This document shows, in pieces, positions 1 to 8,502 of a DNA stretch of 60,969 nucleotides; the stretch's first letter is position 1; each line of letters starts with the position of its first letter. Both the position numbers and the translations under genes were made by a program. The notes under the pieces are model-generated. The model saw only the letters and a program-made list of their open reading frames with translations, ran no database searches and was not told where the DNA came from. The stretch is from Actinacidiphila glaucinigra (lineage in GTDB: Bacteria; Actinomycetota; Actinomycetes; Streptomycetales; Streptomycetaceae): contig NZ_FZOF01000038.1 in the NCBI RefSeq assembly GCF_900188405.1, positions 1 to 60,969 on the forward strand. Reading direction: 5' to 3'.

Positions 1-300
1 GCGCAGGTGGATGTGTACAAGCTGGCGGACCAGGTGACGGCGGGGCTGGAGGGCATGGAGGTTCCGCTGCGGGTCGCGGTGATGGGCTGTGTCGTCAACG
101 GCCCGGGTGAGGCGCGCGAGGCGGACCTGGGGGTGGCCTCGGGCAACGGCAAGGGGCAGATCTTCGTCAAGGGCGAGGTCATCAAGACCGTGCCGGAGTC
201 GAAGATCGTGGAGACCCTCATCGAGGAAGCCATGAAGCTCGCCGAGCAGATGGAGGCCGACGGCATCACCTCCGGCGAGCCCTCCGTCTCCGTGAGCTGA
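1..300 (+). CDS. ispG: 4-hydroxy-3-methylbut-2-enyl diphosphate synthase IspG, C-terminal part (gene cut by window edge)
   Basis: This is the last 99 codons of IspG (GcpE). The enzyme reductively opens the cyclodiphosphate MEcPP to HMBPP in the cytosolic MEP pathway of isoprenoid synthesis. The frame is open from base 1 and ends in TGA at 298-300. The visible segment carries the family's hallmark MGCVVNGPGEA. Its Cys is one of the three ligands of the catalytic 4Fe-4S cluster, and its Glu is the conserved active-site acid. The Asp/Gly-rich stretch that follows (ADLGVASGNGKGQIF) is also typical of the C-terminal domain. The TIM barrel and the start lie outside the window. A 132-bp gap follows before the next gene. 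Confidence 0.97.
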   Translation, partial: AQVDVYKLADQVTAGLEGMEVPLRVAVMGCVVNGPGEAREADLGVASGNGKGQIFVKGEVIKTVPESKIVETLIEEAMKLAEQMEADGITSGEPSVSVS

Positions 301-432
301 CTCACAGGCCCTCCCCGCGTCCCGGACCCCCGCGGTCCGGGATACGGGCGGGCCCGGGCGGAACACGCGTTCGCGAGGTAAGGTTCGGGGACTTCCCCCG
401 ACCGCTGCGGCCCGTACGGTGAGGCGCCCCAC

Positions 433-1278
433 GTGTTGACGACCACGACGACCAAGGTCATGGAGCCCGGCGAACTCGACGCCGCCCTCGCGGTGCTCGA
501 CCGCGACCCGGTGGCCAACGCGTTCGTGGCGTCCCGGGTCGCCGTCGCCGGACTCGACCCCTGGCGCCTCGGCGGCGAGATGTGGGGCTGGTACTCCGGG
601 GGCCGCCTCGAGGCACTCTGCTACGCCGGCGCCAACCTCGTCCCGATCTGCGCCGGCCCCGAGGCCGTCCGCGCCTTCGCCGAGCGGGCACTGCGCTCCG
701 GGCGCCGCTGCTCCTCCATCGTCGGCCCCTCCGCCGCCACCTCCGCCCTGTGGTCGCTGCTCGAACCCAACTGGGGACCGGCCCGCGAGGTCCGCGCCCA
801 CCAGCCGCTGATGGTCACCCGCGCGCTGCCCGCCACGGTCGAACCCGACCCCTGCGTACGGCGGGTCCGCCGCGACGAGATGGACGTGATCATGCCGGCC
901 TGCGTCGCCATGTTCACCGAGGAGGTCGGCGTCTCCCCGCTCGCCGGTGACGGCGGGCTGATCTACCAGGCCCGTGTCGCCGAACTCGTCGGCGCGGGCC
1001 GCGCGTTCGCCCGGATCGAGGACGGCAAGGTCGTCTTCAAGGCGGAGATCGGCGCCGTCACCCGGCACGCCTGCCAGATCCAGGGTGTCTGGGTCGCCCC
1101 CGAACACCGCGGCCGCCGCCTGTCCGAGACCGGAATGGCCGCCGTCCTGCACTACGCGCTGCGCGACGTGGCCCCCGTGGCCAGCCTCTACGTCAACGAC
1201 TTCAACGCACCGGCGCGGGCGGCCTACCGCCGCGTCGGCTTCACCGAGGTCGGCGCCTTCATGAGCGTCCTGTTCTAG
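433..1278 (+). CDS. GNAT acetyltransferase with N-terminal DUF4081-like domain
   Basis: A 281-residue protein starting at GTG. The N-terminal half (about 1-130, with the MWGWYSGGRLEALCYAGANLVP stretch) resembles the DUF4081 domain found in front of some actinobacterial acetyltransferases. The C-terminal half (about 140-280) is a GNAT fold. The acetyl-CoA-binding region is visible as QIQGVWVAPEHRGRRLS (motif A, V-x-PEHRGRRLS), followed by LYVNDFNAPARAAYRRVGF (motif B). The substrate is unknown. The second GNAT gene follows after 2 bp, so the two are probably co-transcribed, and proS lies downstream. The family call is firm. The biological role is not known. Confidence 0.88.
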   Translation: MLTTTTTKVMEPGELDAALAVLDRDPVANAFVASRVAVAGLDPWRLGGEMWGWYSGGRLEALCYAGANLVPICAGPEAVRAFAERALRSGRRCSSIVGPSAATSALWSLLEPNWGPAREVRAHQPLMVTRALPATVEPDPCVRRVRRDEMDVIMPACVAMFTEEVGVSPLAGDGGLIYQARVAELVGAGRAFARIEDGKVVFKAEIGAVTRHACQIQGVWVAPEHRGRRLSETGMAAVLHYALRDVAPVASLYVNDFNAPARAAYRRVGFTEVGAFMSVLF

Positions 1279-1280
1279 TA

Positions 1281-1826
1281 GTGTCGCCGCCCATGGAGGA
1301 CGTGGCGGTCGAGCCGATCGACCTGGCGGCACGGGTGGACGAGGCACTGGCCGTTCAGGCGGTGGCCTTCGGACTGGGCGCGGAGGAGGTCGCCATCCGG
1401 CGGCAGATCGTGCTGCGGCACCTCTGCTTCCCCGGCGTCCGCGCGCTCGGCGCCCTCACCCCCGACGGACGGCTCACCGGGTTCGTCTACGGCATGCCCA
1501 ACAGCCGCACCCACTGGTGGTCCACGGTCGTCGAGCCCTACCTGCGGCGCACCGGAACCGACGAGTGGCTCGACGACTCCTTCACCATCACCGAGCTGCA
1601 CGTCCACCCGGACTTCCAGGGCCGCGGCATCGGCCGCGCCCTCATCACCACCATCACCGACGGCGCGGACGAGCCCCGCAGCATCCTGTCCGCCATCGAC
1701 ACCGAGAGCCGGGCCCGGCGGCTCTACCGCGCCCTCGGCTACACCGACCTGGCCCGCCCCGTGCACTTCCCCAGCGCGGCCAGCCCCTACGCGGTCATGG
1801 GCGCCCCGCTCCCGCTCGCGCGGTAA
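1281..1826 (+). CDS. GNAT family N-acetyltransferase
   Basis: A 181-residue GNAT protein. The acetyl-CoA site is clear in ITELHVHPDFQGRGIGRAL (about residues 106-124), and the C-terminal RRLYRALGY matches the usual end of the domain. The upstream gene stops only 2 bp before the GTG chosen here. An in-frame ATG at 1293 is an equally plausible start and would shorten the protein by four residues. The acceptor substrate cannot be inferred. The tight spacing to the previous acetyltransferase suggests a two-gene unit ahead of proS. Confidence 0.87.
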   Translation: MSPPMEDVAVEPIDLAARVDEALAVQAVAFGLGAEEVAIRRQIVLRHLCFPGVRALGALTPDGRLTGFVYGMPNSRTHWWSTVVEPYLRRTGTDEWLDDSFTITELHVHPDFQGRGIGRALITTITDGADEPRSILSAIDTESRARRLYRALGYTDLARPVHFPSAASPYAVMGAPLPLAR

Positions 1827-1896
1827 ACGCGTTTCCGGCAGCGCGCCACGGCTCGATATCCTCGGCGGAACGGTACGAAACCCCCTGGAGAGCCCC

Positions 1897-3585
1897 ATGG
1901 TCCTGCGCATGTCCCGGCTGATGCTCAAGACGCTGCGCGACGACCCGGCCGATGCCGAGACCGCGAGCCACAAGCTCCTGGTCCGGGCCGGATACGTCCG
2001 CCGCTCCTCGGCGGGGGTGTGGACCTGGCTGCCGCTCGGCAAGCGCGTGCTGGAGAACGTCGCCCGCGTCGTCCGCGAGGAGATGGACGCCATCGGCGGC
2101 CAGGAGGTCCTGCTGCCCGCGCTGCTCCCGCGGGAGAACTACGAGGTCACCGGGCGCGCCGGCGAGTACGGAGACCTGCTCTTCCAGCTCCGCGACCGCA
2201 AGGGCGCCGACTATGTGCTCGGGCCCACGCACGAGGAGATCTTCACCCAGGTGGTGAAGGACCAGTGCACGTCCTACAAGGACCTGCCGGTGATCCTCTA
2301 CCAGATCCAGACCAAGTACCGCGACGAGGCCCGGCCCCGGTCCGGCGTGCTGCGCGGCCGCGAGTTCCAGATGAAGGACTCGTACTCCTTCGACACCACC
2401 GACGAGGGGCTCGCCGAGGCCTACCGGCTGCACCGCGAGGCCTACATCAAGATCTTCTCGCGGCTCGGCTTCGACTACCGCATCGTCTCCGCCGTCTCCG
2501 GCGCGATGGGCGGCTCGGCCTCCGAGGAGTTCCTCGCCCCCGCCGCGGCCGGTGAGGACACCTTCGTGGACTGCCCCGCGTGCGACTACGCGGCCAACAC
2601 CGAGGCCGTCACCACCGTGGTGCCCCCGGTCGAGGGCGCCGCGCACCCGCCGCTGGAGGAGGTCGACACCCCCGACACCCCCACCATCGAGACCCTCGCG
2701 GCCCACCTCGGCGTGCCGGCCTCGGCCACCCTGAAGAACCTGCTCGTCAAGGTCGACGGCGAGATCGTCGCCGTCGGCGTCCCCGGCGACCGCGAGGTCG
2801 ACCTCGGCAAGCTCGCCGAGCACCTCGCCCCCGCCGAGGTCGAACTCGTCACCGCCGAGGACTTCACCGGCCGCCCCGACCTCGTCCGCGGCTACGTCGG
2901 CCCGCAGGGCCTCACCGGGGTCCGCTACCTCGCCGACCCGCGCGTCGCGCTCGGCACGGCCTGGGTCACCGGCGCCAACAAGCCCGACACGCACGCCCGC
3001 AACGTCGTCTGCGGCCGCGACTTCGAGGTCGACGAGTACCTCGACGTCGTCACCGTCGAGCCCGGCGACCCCTGCCCGCGCTGCGGCGCCGGGCTCAAGC
3101 TGGACCGGGCCATCGAGATCGGCCACATCTTCCAGCTGGGCCGCAAGTACGCCGACGCCTTCGGGCTCGACGTCCTCGGCCAGAACGGCAAGCCGGCCCG
3201 GGTCACCATGGGCTCCTACGGCATCGGCGTCTCCCGCGCCGTCGCCGCGCTCGCCGAGCAGACCGCCGACGGCCAGGGCCTGTGCTGGCCGCGCGAGGTC
3301 GCCCCGGCGGACGTCCACGTGGTGGCGGCGGGCAAGGCGCTGCAGACGGAGCTGGCCCTCGAGGTCGCGGAGAAGCTGCACGCCGCCGGGGTCCGGGTCA
3401 TCGTCGACGACCGTGCGGGCGTCTCGCCGGGTGTGAAGTTCACCGACGCGGAACTGCTCGGGGTGCCGACGATCCTCGTCGTGGGGCGGGGTGCGGCGGA
3501 TGGGGTCGTCGAGGTGAAGGACCGCCGGACCGGGGAGCGGGAGGAGCTTTCGGTGGCGGAGGCGGTTTCCCGCGTTTCCGCGTAG
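1897..3585 (+). CDS. proS: Prolyl-tRNA synthetase (bacterial type with editing insertion)
   Basis: A 562-residue class II aminoacyl-tRNA synthetase that charges tRNA-Pro in the cytosol. Class II motif 1 covers about residues 40-76 (GVWTWLPLGKRVLENV). Motif 2 covers about 140-165 (YRDEARPRSGVLRGREFQM). Motif 3 is at about 439-447 (GSYGIGVSR). Between motifs 2 and 3 is the roughly 180-residue insertion domain (about 210-390) that removes mischarged Ala in bacterial-type ProRS. The anticodon-binding domain follows from about 470. The length is normal for the family. The ATG at 1897 is preceded by GGAGAG. The gene ends at a repeat-rich non-coding stretch. Confidence 0.98.
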   Translation: MVLRMSRLMLKTLRDDPADAETASHKLLVRAGYVRRSSAGVWTWLPLGKRVLENVARVVREEMDAIGGQEVLLPALLPRENYEVTGRAGEYGDLLFQLRDRKGADYVLGPTHEEIFTQVVKDQCTSYKDLPVILYQIQTKYRDEARPRSGVLRGREFQMKDSYSFDTTDEGLAEAYRLHREAYIKIFSRLGFDYRIVSAVSGAMGGSASEEFLAPAAAGEDTFVDCPACDYAANTEAVTTVVPPVEGAAHPPLEEVDTPDTPTIETLAAHLGVPASATLKNLLVKVDGEIVAVGVPGDREVDLGKLAEHLAPAEVELVTAEDFTGRPDLVRGYVGPQGLTGVRYLADPRVALGTAWVTGANKPDTHARNVVCGRDFEVDEYLDVVTVEPGDPCPRCGAGLKLDRAIEIGHIFQLGRKYADAFGLDVLGQNGKPARVTMGSYGIGVSRAVAALAEQTADGQGLCWPREVAPADVHVVAAGKALQTELALEVAEKLHAAGVRVIVDDRAGVSPGVKFTDAELLGVPTILVVGRGAADGVVEVKDRRTGEREELSVAEAVSRVSA

Positions 3586-4354
3586 CGGGTGCGGGTGGGT
3601 TGTGGTTGCGGCCGGTTGTTGTGTGCGGGTTGTTTGCGCCTGCGGCGGGCGGTTTCCCCGCCCGCCCTCCCGATTGCCCGGCGCGGTCAGTGCGGGCCTG
3701 CGCTCCATTCGTTTGTGGGTCGGTGCCGCGCCGGCGCACGTCCTCAACGCTCGCGGTTTACCCCAACATCATTCCGCGCCGGGTGCACCGCTCGTCGTTT
3801 CCGGGCGCACCCCGCCACACCCCCTCCGGTTTGTTGGGGCGCATGACGGCCGGAGGGGGGTGATGGGGTGCGCCCCTCCCCACACCGCTGGATGCTGCCC
3901 TCAGCGGGGGATGCCCCGGCCGCAGGTCGAGTGAAGGTGCGCGCACCAGTGGCGGGGGGCACTTCCCCCACAGGGGTGCCTGCGTACGGCAAGCGCCGGG
4001 ATGGTGGGGCGCCCCTGGCCTCCGGCGAGCGGCCGTCCGTAACCGGGTTCGGTCTTGGGACCCCACTGACCGGGCCGGGTGGGGCCGGCCCCCCTCGCCG
4101 AAGGCTGAGGGAGGGCGCTAACGCGCACACGGGCGACGGGCTGCTCAGCAGGGCGATCAGCGCCCGCGTGCCCCGATAGCCCCGCCGGTCCGATCCGCTC
4201 CGTTCCCTTATGGAGGGCCTGACGGCCGCAGGGGTTCTGTAAGGCGTGTGCGGCAACCCCGGACCGCCCCCCTCCGGTTGTCGGTCGCCCAGCGATACGG
4301 AGGGGCGGGGGAGTTGGGGGCACCCCCGGCCGAAGGCAGCGCAGGCCGGTTGAG
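3586..4354. repeat. Non-coding stretch holding copies of a degenerate intergenic repeat
   Basis: About 770 bp lie between proS and the convergent APH-like gene. No open frame here has a recognisable product. The stretch contains sequence that recurs elsewhere in the window. Bases 3610-3720 (GTTGTTGTGTGCGGGT, later GCGCCTGCGGCGGGC) recur at about 13527-13575 and, inverted, at about 14530-14640. Bases 3800-3950 (a CCCTCCGG/CCGGAGGG hairpin, then CTGCCCTCAGCGGGG) recur inverted at about 14215-14400. A partial third hairpin lies at about 4260-4310. The hairpin at 3822-3859 could also end proS transcription. Function is unknown. Confidence 0.6.
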
Positions 4355-5290
4355 CTACAGCCAGGTCGCGAACTCCAGGTGGAGTTCGCCCGATTCGCGG
4401 TCGCCGACCGCCAGCGCCCACACGCCCGCCTCGACCGCGCGGAACAGGGCCCATCCGCGGACCCGGTCCCGGTCGACGTCGAGGGAGTCGGAGAGCTTCG
4501 CGACCCTGCGCCGGGCCGCGGACTGCGACCCGGGCGTGGCGACCAGCGTCTCGAGGCGGTCGCGGACGAGCCACGCCAGGTCGTACGCGGGCTCGCCCGC
4601 GACCGGTTTGGGGTCGATGGCCAGCCACGGCACGCGGTCCGCGGCGAGCACGTTGCCGTGGTGGTAGTCGCCGTGCAGCAGCACGGCCTCGCCGGGGGCG
4701 GTCGCGCACAGCTCGTCGCGGACCGCTAGGGCCTCGTCGACCAGGGCCCGGGCCTCGTCCGGGACGTACGGCTGCCCGCGCCGCTCCCGCAGTGCCGCCG
4801 CCAGGCGCGCCGTGTGCTCGGCGACGGACACGAACGGGTGCCCCTCGCCCGGGGGCACCCAGAGGCGCTGCAGGGTGGCGCACGCCTCGAGCATCGCCTT
4901 CTGCTCGGGCAGCGAGCGCAGCGACACGTCGCTGTGCAGGCGTTCCAACAGGAGTGCCCCCGCGTCGGGTTCGGCCCGCAGCAGGCGGACCGCGCCGCGG
5001 CCGTCCCAGCGGGCGAGCGCGGCGTGCTCGTGCCGGGTCTCGTCCGTGACGAGGCCGACCTTGAGGGTCGCGGGGGTGTCGTCGGCCTGCCGTACGAGGA
5101 CGACCATGCTGATCTGGCCGCCGGGGGAGAGCACCCGCTCGGGCCGCAGCTCCCAGCGCGCGAGGAGGTCCGCGACGCGCTCGGGGAGGCCGGCGAGCCA
5201 GGCGCGGCCGGCCTCGCCCTCCCAGGCGCTGACCGTGCGGACCAGCCGCTCGGGCGGTTCCAGGTGCTGGGGCTGTGGTGCCGAGGCCAT
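4355..5290 (-). CDS. Aminoglycoside/hydroxyurea-type phosphotransferase family kinase
   Basis: A 311-residue kinase-fold protein of the APH(6)/hydroxyurea kinase family. The phosphotransfer loop LLHGDYHHGN (His206-Gly-Asp208 and Asn213) is intact. The metal-binding loop AIDPKPVAGEPAYDLA (about 224-239) is the equivalent of the kinase DFG region. A Lys in ATLKVGL (about 77) is the probable ATP-contacting lysine. Members include streptomycin 6-phosphotransferase, but most chromosomal homologues in Streptomyces have no proven drug substrate. It starts at ATG and is preceded, 23 bp away, by the ferritin-like gene, so the leftward trio could be one operon. A resistance function is not shown by the sequence. 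Confidence 0.85.
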   Translation of the reverse strand: MASAPQPQHLEPPERLVRTVSAWEGEAGRAWLAGLPERVADLLARWELRPERVLSPGGQISMVVLVRQADDTPATLKVGLVTDETRHEHAALARWDGRGAVRLLRAEPDAGALLLERLHSDVSLRSLPEQKAMLEACATLQRLWVPPGEGHPFVSVAEHTARLAAALRERRGQPYVPDEARALVDEALAVRDELCATAPGEAVLLHGDYHHGNVLAADRVPWLAIDPKPVAGEPAYDLAWLVRDRLETLVATPGSQSAARRRVAKLSDSLDVDRDRVRGWALFRAVEAGVWALAVGDRESGELHLEFATWL

Positions 5291-5313
5291 GCGTGGGTAC
5301 GTCCCTCCGGGTG

Positions 5314-5760
5314 CTAAACCTTCTCCGCGGCCGTCCGCGTGCGTTCGGCCAGCCCCGGGAAGGCTACGCTCCCCCCGCGCCAGCGCACGGCGCGGACCGC
5401 CGCCTCACGCAGCGCGTCGGCCGCCTCGCGGCGCAGATCGGCGTCGGCGGCGCGCACGAGGTCCGCGTAGACCCCGGCGACCCGGTCCTCCAGTTCCGCG
5501 GCGAGCCGCACGGCCGCCGGACCGTCCGGCACCTCGAACGGCAAGGCGTACGCGGGCTCGGCGGCGACGGGTTCGCCGCCGAGGTCGCCGACGGTGCGGC
5601 GCAGCGCGTCGCGGCGGGCGCGGTGCGCGTCGTACGCCTGCTGGGCCTGCCCGCCCAGTTCGCCGCCGACGCGGGCGCCGACGATGCCGTAGCCGTACAC
5701 CGCGGCGTGCTCGGCGGAGAGTGCGGCCTGGACGGCCTTGAGCAGCGCTTGCTGTGCCAT
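5314..5760 (-). CDS. Ferritin-like domain protein (DUF4439 type)
   Basis: A 148-residue, Ala-rich, all-helical protein. The pattern LSAEHAAVYGYGIVGAR near the N-terminus (about 14-30) and the long amphipathic helices that follow fit the DUF4439 ferritin-like four-helix bundle common in actinobacteria. Whether it binds metal is uncertain: Glu17 and His18 are present, but a full di-iron ligand set is not obvious. The chosen ATG lies 8 bp after the stop of the upstream lipoprotein gene. That spacing implies co-expression, possibly with both acting at or near the membrane. The substrate is unknown. Confidence 0.75.
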   Translation of the reverse strand: MAQQALLKAVQAALSAEHAAVYGYGIVGARVGGELGGQAQQAYDAHRARRDALRRTVGDLGGEPVAAEPAYALPFEVPDGPAAVRLAAELEDRVAGVYADLVRAADADLRREAADALREAAVRAVRWRGGSVAFPGLAERTRTAAEKV

Positions 5761-5768
5761 GGGTCGGG

Positions 5769-6326
5769 TCAGTGCTCCTTGAGCAGCAGGACGTGCCCGG
5801 CGCCGCAGGCGGCCACCGAGGCGAGCAGGCGGGCGAGTTCGGGCGGCGCGTCCAGGAGCGCGGCGGCCCTGGCGTCGGCGAGCGTGCGCTCGGCCGCCGC
5901 CAGCGCGGACAGCGCATCCCCGGCCCGCGCGGGGACGGACGGCGGGGCCGACGGCGACGCCGAGAGCGACGGTTGCGACGACGAAGGCGCGGCGGACGGC
6001 GACGCGGCCCGTCCGGTCGTGGCGAACGCCTCGGCGTGGCCCGCCACTTCGGCCCGCAGCGGCCGCAGCCGCGTACCCAGGTCCGGGTGCGCCGCGAGCG
6101 TGGCGTCGTACCGCGCGAGCAGTGCCGCGCTGTCCCGGGCGGCCCGCCTGCGCAGCGCCACGCTCGCGTCGGCGGACGGCGAGCCCTTCGCGGAGGTCCC
6201 CTCCGGCCGTGTCCCGTCGGAGCATCCGCCGAGCAGTCCGGCCGCGGCCGGCAGGACGAGGGCGGCGCGGACCGCGCGCCGGCGGGGAATGTTGCTGAGC
6301 GGCACAGTGCCCCTTCCCGTGATCAC
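5769..6326 (-). CDS. Putative lipoprotein, Ala/Ser-rich
   Basis: A 185-residue secreted protein. The N-terminus has Arg residues (NIPRRRAVR), a hydrophobic run (AALVLPAAAGLL) and a lipobox LLGGC with the Cys at about residue 35. This makes it a likely lipid-anchored protein, and the RR pair leaves Tat export possible. The mature part has a helical segment, a Ser/Pro-rich linker (about 108-132) and a second helical segment. It is the first gene of the leftward trio and ends 8 bp before the ferritin-like gene. An internal ATG may be the true start. No enzymatic motif is visible. Confidence 0.7.
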   Translation of the reverse strand: MITGRGTVPLSNIPRRRAVRAALVLPAAAGLLGGCSDGTRPEGTSAKGSPSADASVALRRRAARDSAALLARYDATLAAHPDLGTRLRPLRAEVAGHAEAFATTGRAASPSAAPSSSQPSLSASPSAPPSVPARAGDALSALAAAERTLADARAAALLDAPPELARLLASVAACGAGHVLLLKEH

Positions 6327-6474
6327 CTGACGTGAGGGTACCCGCGCGGCGCCCGGCGGCCGTGACGGCGCCCTCCGCGGCGCCGAATCGTCGTTCCGGG
6401 ACCTGAACCGATAGGCTTTGGCCCGACACGCGACCTTCCATCACAACAGCACACGCGGCCGAGGAGTCACCCGG

Positions 6475-6999
6475 ATGAGCACCACCCAGAGCGAGAGGCT
6501 GCGCGCGCTGCTCGAGCCGCTCGTCGTGAAGACGGGGCTCGAACTGGAAGAGGTCAAGGTGACGGCCGCGGGCAGCCGCCGGCAGCTCCAGGTGATCGTG
6601 GACTCCGACGAGGGTGCCCCGCTGGACACGATCGCCGAGCTGAGCCGGGAGATCTCGCAGGTACTCGACGACGCCGACGCCATGGGCGGGGCGGCGTACC
6701 TGCTGGAGGTCTCCTCGCCGGGCCTGGACCGTCCGCTCACCGAGCCGCGTCACTTCCGGCGCAACGAGGGCCGGCTGGTCAAGTTGACGACGGCCGGCGG
6801 CGAGCAGTTGGTCGCGCGGATCCTCGCGGTGGACGAGGAAGGGCTCGACCTGGAGGTCCCGGGTGTCAAGGGACGCAAGCCCAAGCCCGCCCGTGTCGCC
6901 TTCGGCGAGATCGCCAAGGCGCGGGTGGAGATCGAATTCAGTCGCAAGGACCCGGCCGGTGCCGATACTGACGGCGACGAGAGCACTGAGGAGGCGTAG
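6475..6999 (+). CDS. rimP: Ribosome maturation factor RimP
   Basis: A 174-residue RimP, which acts in assembly of the 30S subunit. The open frame extends upstream, but the ATG at 6475 is preferred. It has GAGGAG a few bases upstream and gives the usual start MSTTQSERLRALLEPLVVKTGLELEEVKV. The N-terminal alpha-beta domain includes LQVIVDSDEG and LLEVSSPGLDRPL, the family signature, at about 81-93. The C-terminal SH3-like domain follows. An acidic tail ends the protein. It heads the conserved rimP-nusA-ylxR-infB operon, with nusA starting 2 bp later. Confidence 0.96.
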   Translation: MSTTQSERLRALLEPLVVKTGLELEEVKVTAAGSRRQLQVIVDSDEGAPLDTIAELSREISQVLDDADAMGGAAYLLEVSSPGLDRPLTEPRHFRRNEGRLVKLTTAGGEQLVARILAVDEEGLDLEVPGVKGRKPKPARVAFGEIAKARVEIEFSRKDPAGADTDGDESTEEA

Positions 7000-7001
7000 C
7001 C

Positions 7002-7988
7002 GTGGACATCGACATGAGTGCCCTGCGGGGTCTGGTCCGGGAGAAGGAGATCTCCTTCGACCTGCTGGTCGAGGCGATCGAGTCGGCGCTCCTCATCGCG
7101 TACCACCGCGAGCCGGGGAGCCGCCGCAACGCGCGTGTGCAGCTTGACCGTACGAACGGTCACGTCACCGTGTGGGCCAAGGAGGACCCGTCGGAGACCC
7201 CCGAGGGCTCCGAGCCCCGGGAGTTCGACGACACGCCCAGCGGCTTCGGGCGGATCGCCGCGACCACGGCCAAGCAGGTCATCCTGCAGCGGCTGCGGGA
7301 CGCGGAGGAGGAGATCACCTTCGGCGAGTACGCCGGCCGCGAGGGCGACATCGTCACCGGTGTGGTCCAGCAGGGCAAGGACCCCAAGAACGTGCTGGTG
7401 GACATCGGCAAGCTCGAGGCGATCCTGCCCGTGCAGGAGCAGGTGCCGGGCGAGGACTACAAGCACGGCACGCGCCTGCGCTCGTACGTCGTCCGGGTGG
7501 CCAAGGGTGTGCGCGGCCCGTCCGTGACGCTCTCGCGCACCCACCCCAACCTGGTGAAGAAGCTCTTCGCGCTGGAGGTCCCGGAGATCGCGGACGGTTC
7601 CGTCGAGATCTCCGCGATCGCCCGCGAGGCCGGACACCGCACGAAGATCGCCGTCCGTTCCGGTCGTTCGGGGCTGAACGCCAAGGGCGCCTGCATCGGC
7701 CCGATGGGCGCCCGGGTGCGCGCCGTGATGGCCGAGCTGAACGGCGAGAAGATCGACATCGTCGACTGGTCGGACGACCCGGCGGAGATGGTCGCCAACG
7801 CCCTGTCACCCGCTCGGGTGAGCAAGGTGGAGATCGTCGACATGGGCGCCCGCTCCGCGCGGGTGACCGTGCCGGACTACCAGCTGTCGCTGGCGATCGG
7901 CAAGGAAGGGCAGAACGCCCGCCTGGCCGCACGGCTCACGGGCTGGCGGATCGACATCCGGCCCGACACCGAGCAGGTGGAGCAGTAG
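7002..7988 (+). CDS. nusA: Transcription termination/antitermination factor NusA
   Basis: A 328-residue NusA that binds RNA polymerase and nascent RNA and modulates pausing, termination and rRNA antitermination. The N-terminal RNAP-binding domain (about 1-105) begins MDIDMSALRGLVREKEISFD. An S1 domain (about 110-180) follows, then two KH domains. KH signatures include GLNAKGACIGPMGARVRAV (about 224-242) and LSLAIGKEGQNARLAARLTGW (about 296-316). There are no C-terminal acidic repeats, as is normal for actinobacteria. The GTG start lies 2 bp after rimP, implying translational coupling. Confidence 0.97.
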   Translation: MDIDMSALRGLVREKEISFDLLVEAIESALLIAYHREPGSRRNARVQLDRTNGHVTVWAKEDPSETPEGSEPREFDDTPSGFGRIAATTAKQVILQRLRDAEEEITFGEYAGREGDIVTGVVQQGKDPKNVLVDIGKLEAILPVQEQVPGEDYKHGTRLRSYVVRVAKGVRGPSVTLSRTHPNLVKKLFALEVPEIADGSVEISAIAREAGHRTKIAVRSGRSGLNAKGACIGPMGARVRAVMAELNGEKIDIVDWSDDPAEMVANALSPARVSKVEIVDMGARSARVTVPDYQLSLAIGKEGQNARLAARLTGWRIDIRPDTEQVEQ

Positions 7989-8066
7989 CACCCGCGGGTG
8001 ACCGAGGAACAACCGTGCGTCGAATAACCCGGAGGGGTGAGGTCGGCGCGGGGAGGTAGACTAAGG

Positions 8067-8348
8067 ATGTCTGGCCGGACGCATGGCCCAGCACGCCCGG
8101 AGCGCACGTGCATCGGGTGCAGGGAGCGAGCGGCCAAGCGCGATCTGCTGCGTGTGGCGGTGGTCGGGGAGTCATGTGTTCCCGATCTTCGCGGTACGCT
8201 GCCCGGTCGGGGTGCCTATGTGCACCCCGACACCGTCTGTCTCGACCTGGCGGTCCGCCGCCGGGCGTTTCCGCGGGCCTTCCGGGCCAGGGAAACGCTG
8301 GACACCGCGGATCTTCGCGGTTACGTCGAGCAGGCACACCGTGAGTAG
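8067..8348 (+). CDS. ylxR: YlxR family RNA-binding/regulatory protein
   Basis: A 93-residue YlxR (DUF448) protein, a small basic protein almost always encoded between nusA and infB. The family signature is present: RTCIGCRERAAKRDLLRV at about 13-30, then GRGAYVHPDTVCLDLAVRR. The open frame could begin at a GTG at 8037. The ATG at 8067 is preferred because GGAGGT lies 9 nt upstream and the family normally begins shortly before the CxxC motif. YlxR binds nucleic acid, and in Bacillus it modulates gene expression through RNase P. Its role here is inferred from context. Confidence 0.92.
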   Translation: MSGRTHGPARPERTCIGCRERAAKRDLLRVAVVGESCVPDLRGTLPGRGAYVHPDTVCLDLAVRRRAFPRAFRARETLDTADLRGYVEQAHRE

Positions 8349-8502
8349 GCAGGAAGACCGTGCGGGCGACCGTGCGGTCAGTACCCCGCGAGTTGGAAGT
8401 AGGTCGAGATTGCGATGAGCACTCGATGAGCACGCGATGAGTACGCCCATGAAGTAGCGACGGTCCGGCGGACGACCACCCCGGACCTCATGAAGGAGCG
8501 AA

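Noticed and set aside
1795..3747. 650-codon open frame on the minus strand over proS
   Set aside because: It is antisense to an intact proS with all class II motifs. High-GC third positions routinely open the opposite strand, and the product has no recognisable domain.
3868..4179. Small open frames in the gap after proS
   Set aside because: They overlap the repeat family, lack ribosome-binding sites and give Gly/Pro/Arg-rich products in several frames at once.
4355..5290. Calling the APH-like kinase an antibiotic resistance gene
   Set aside because: The family motif is sound, but the locus is ordinary chromosomal context and substrate specificity cannot be read from the sequence.
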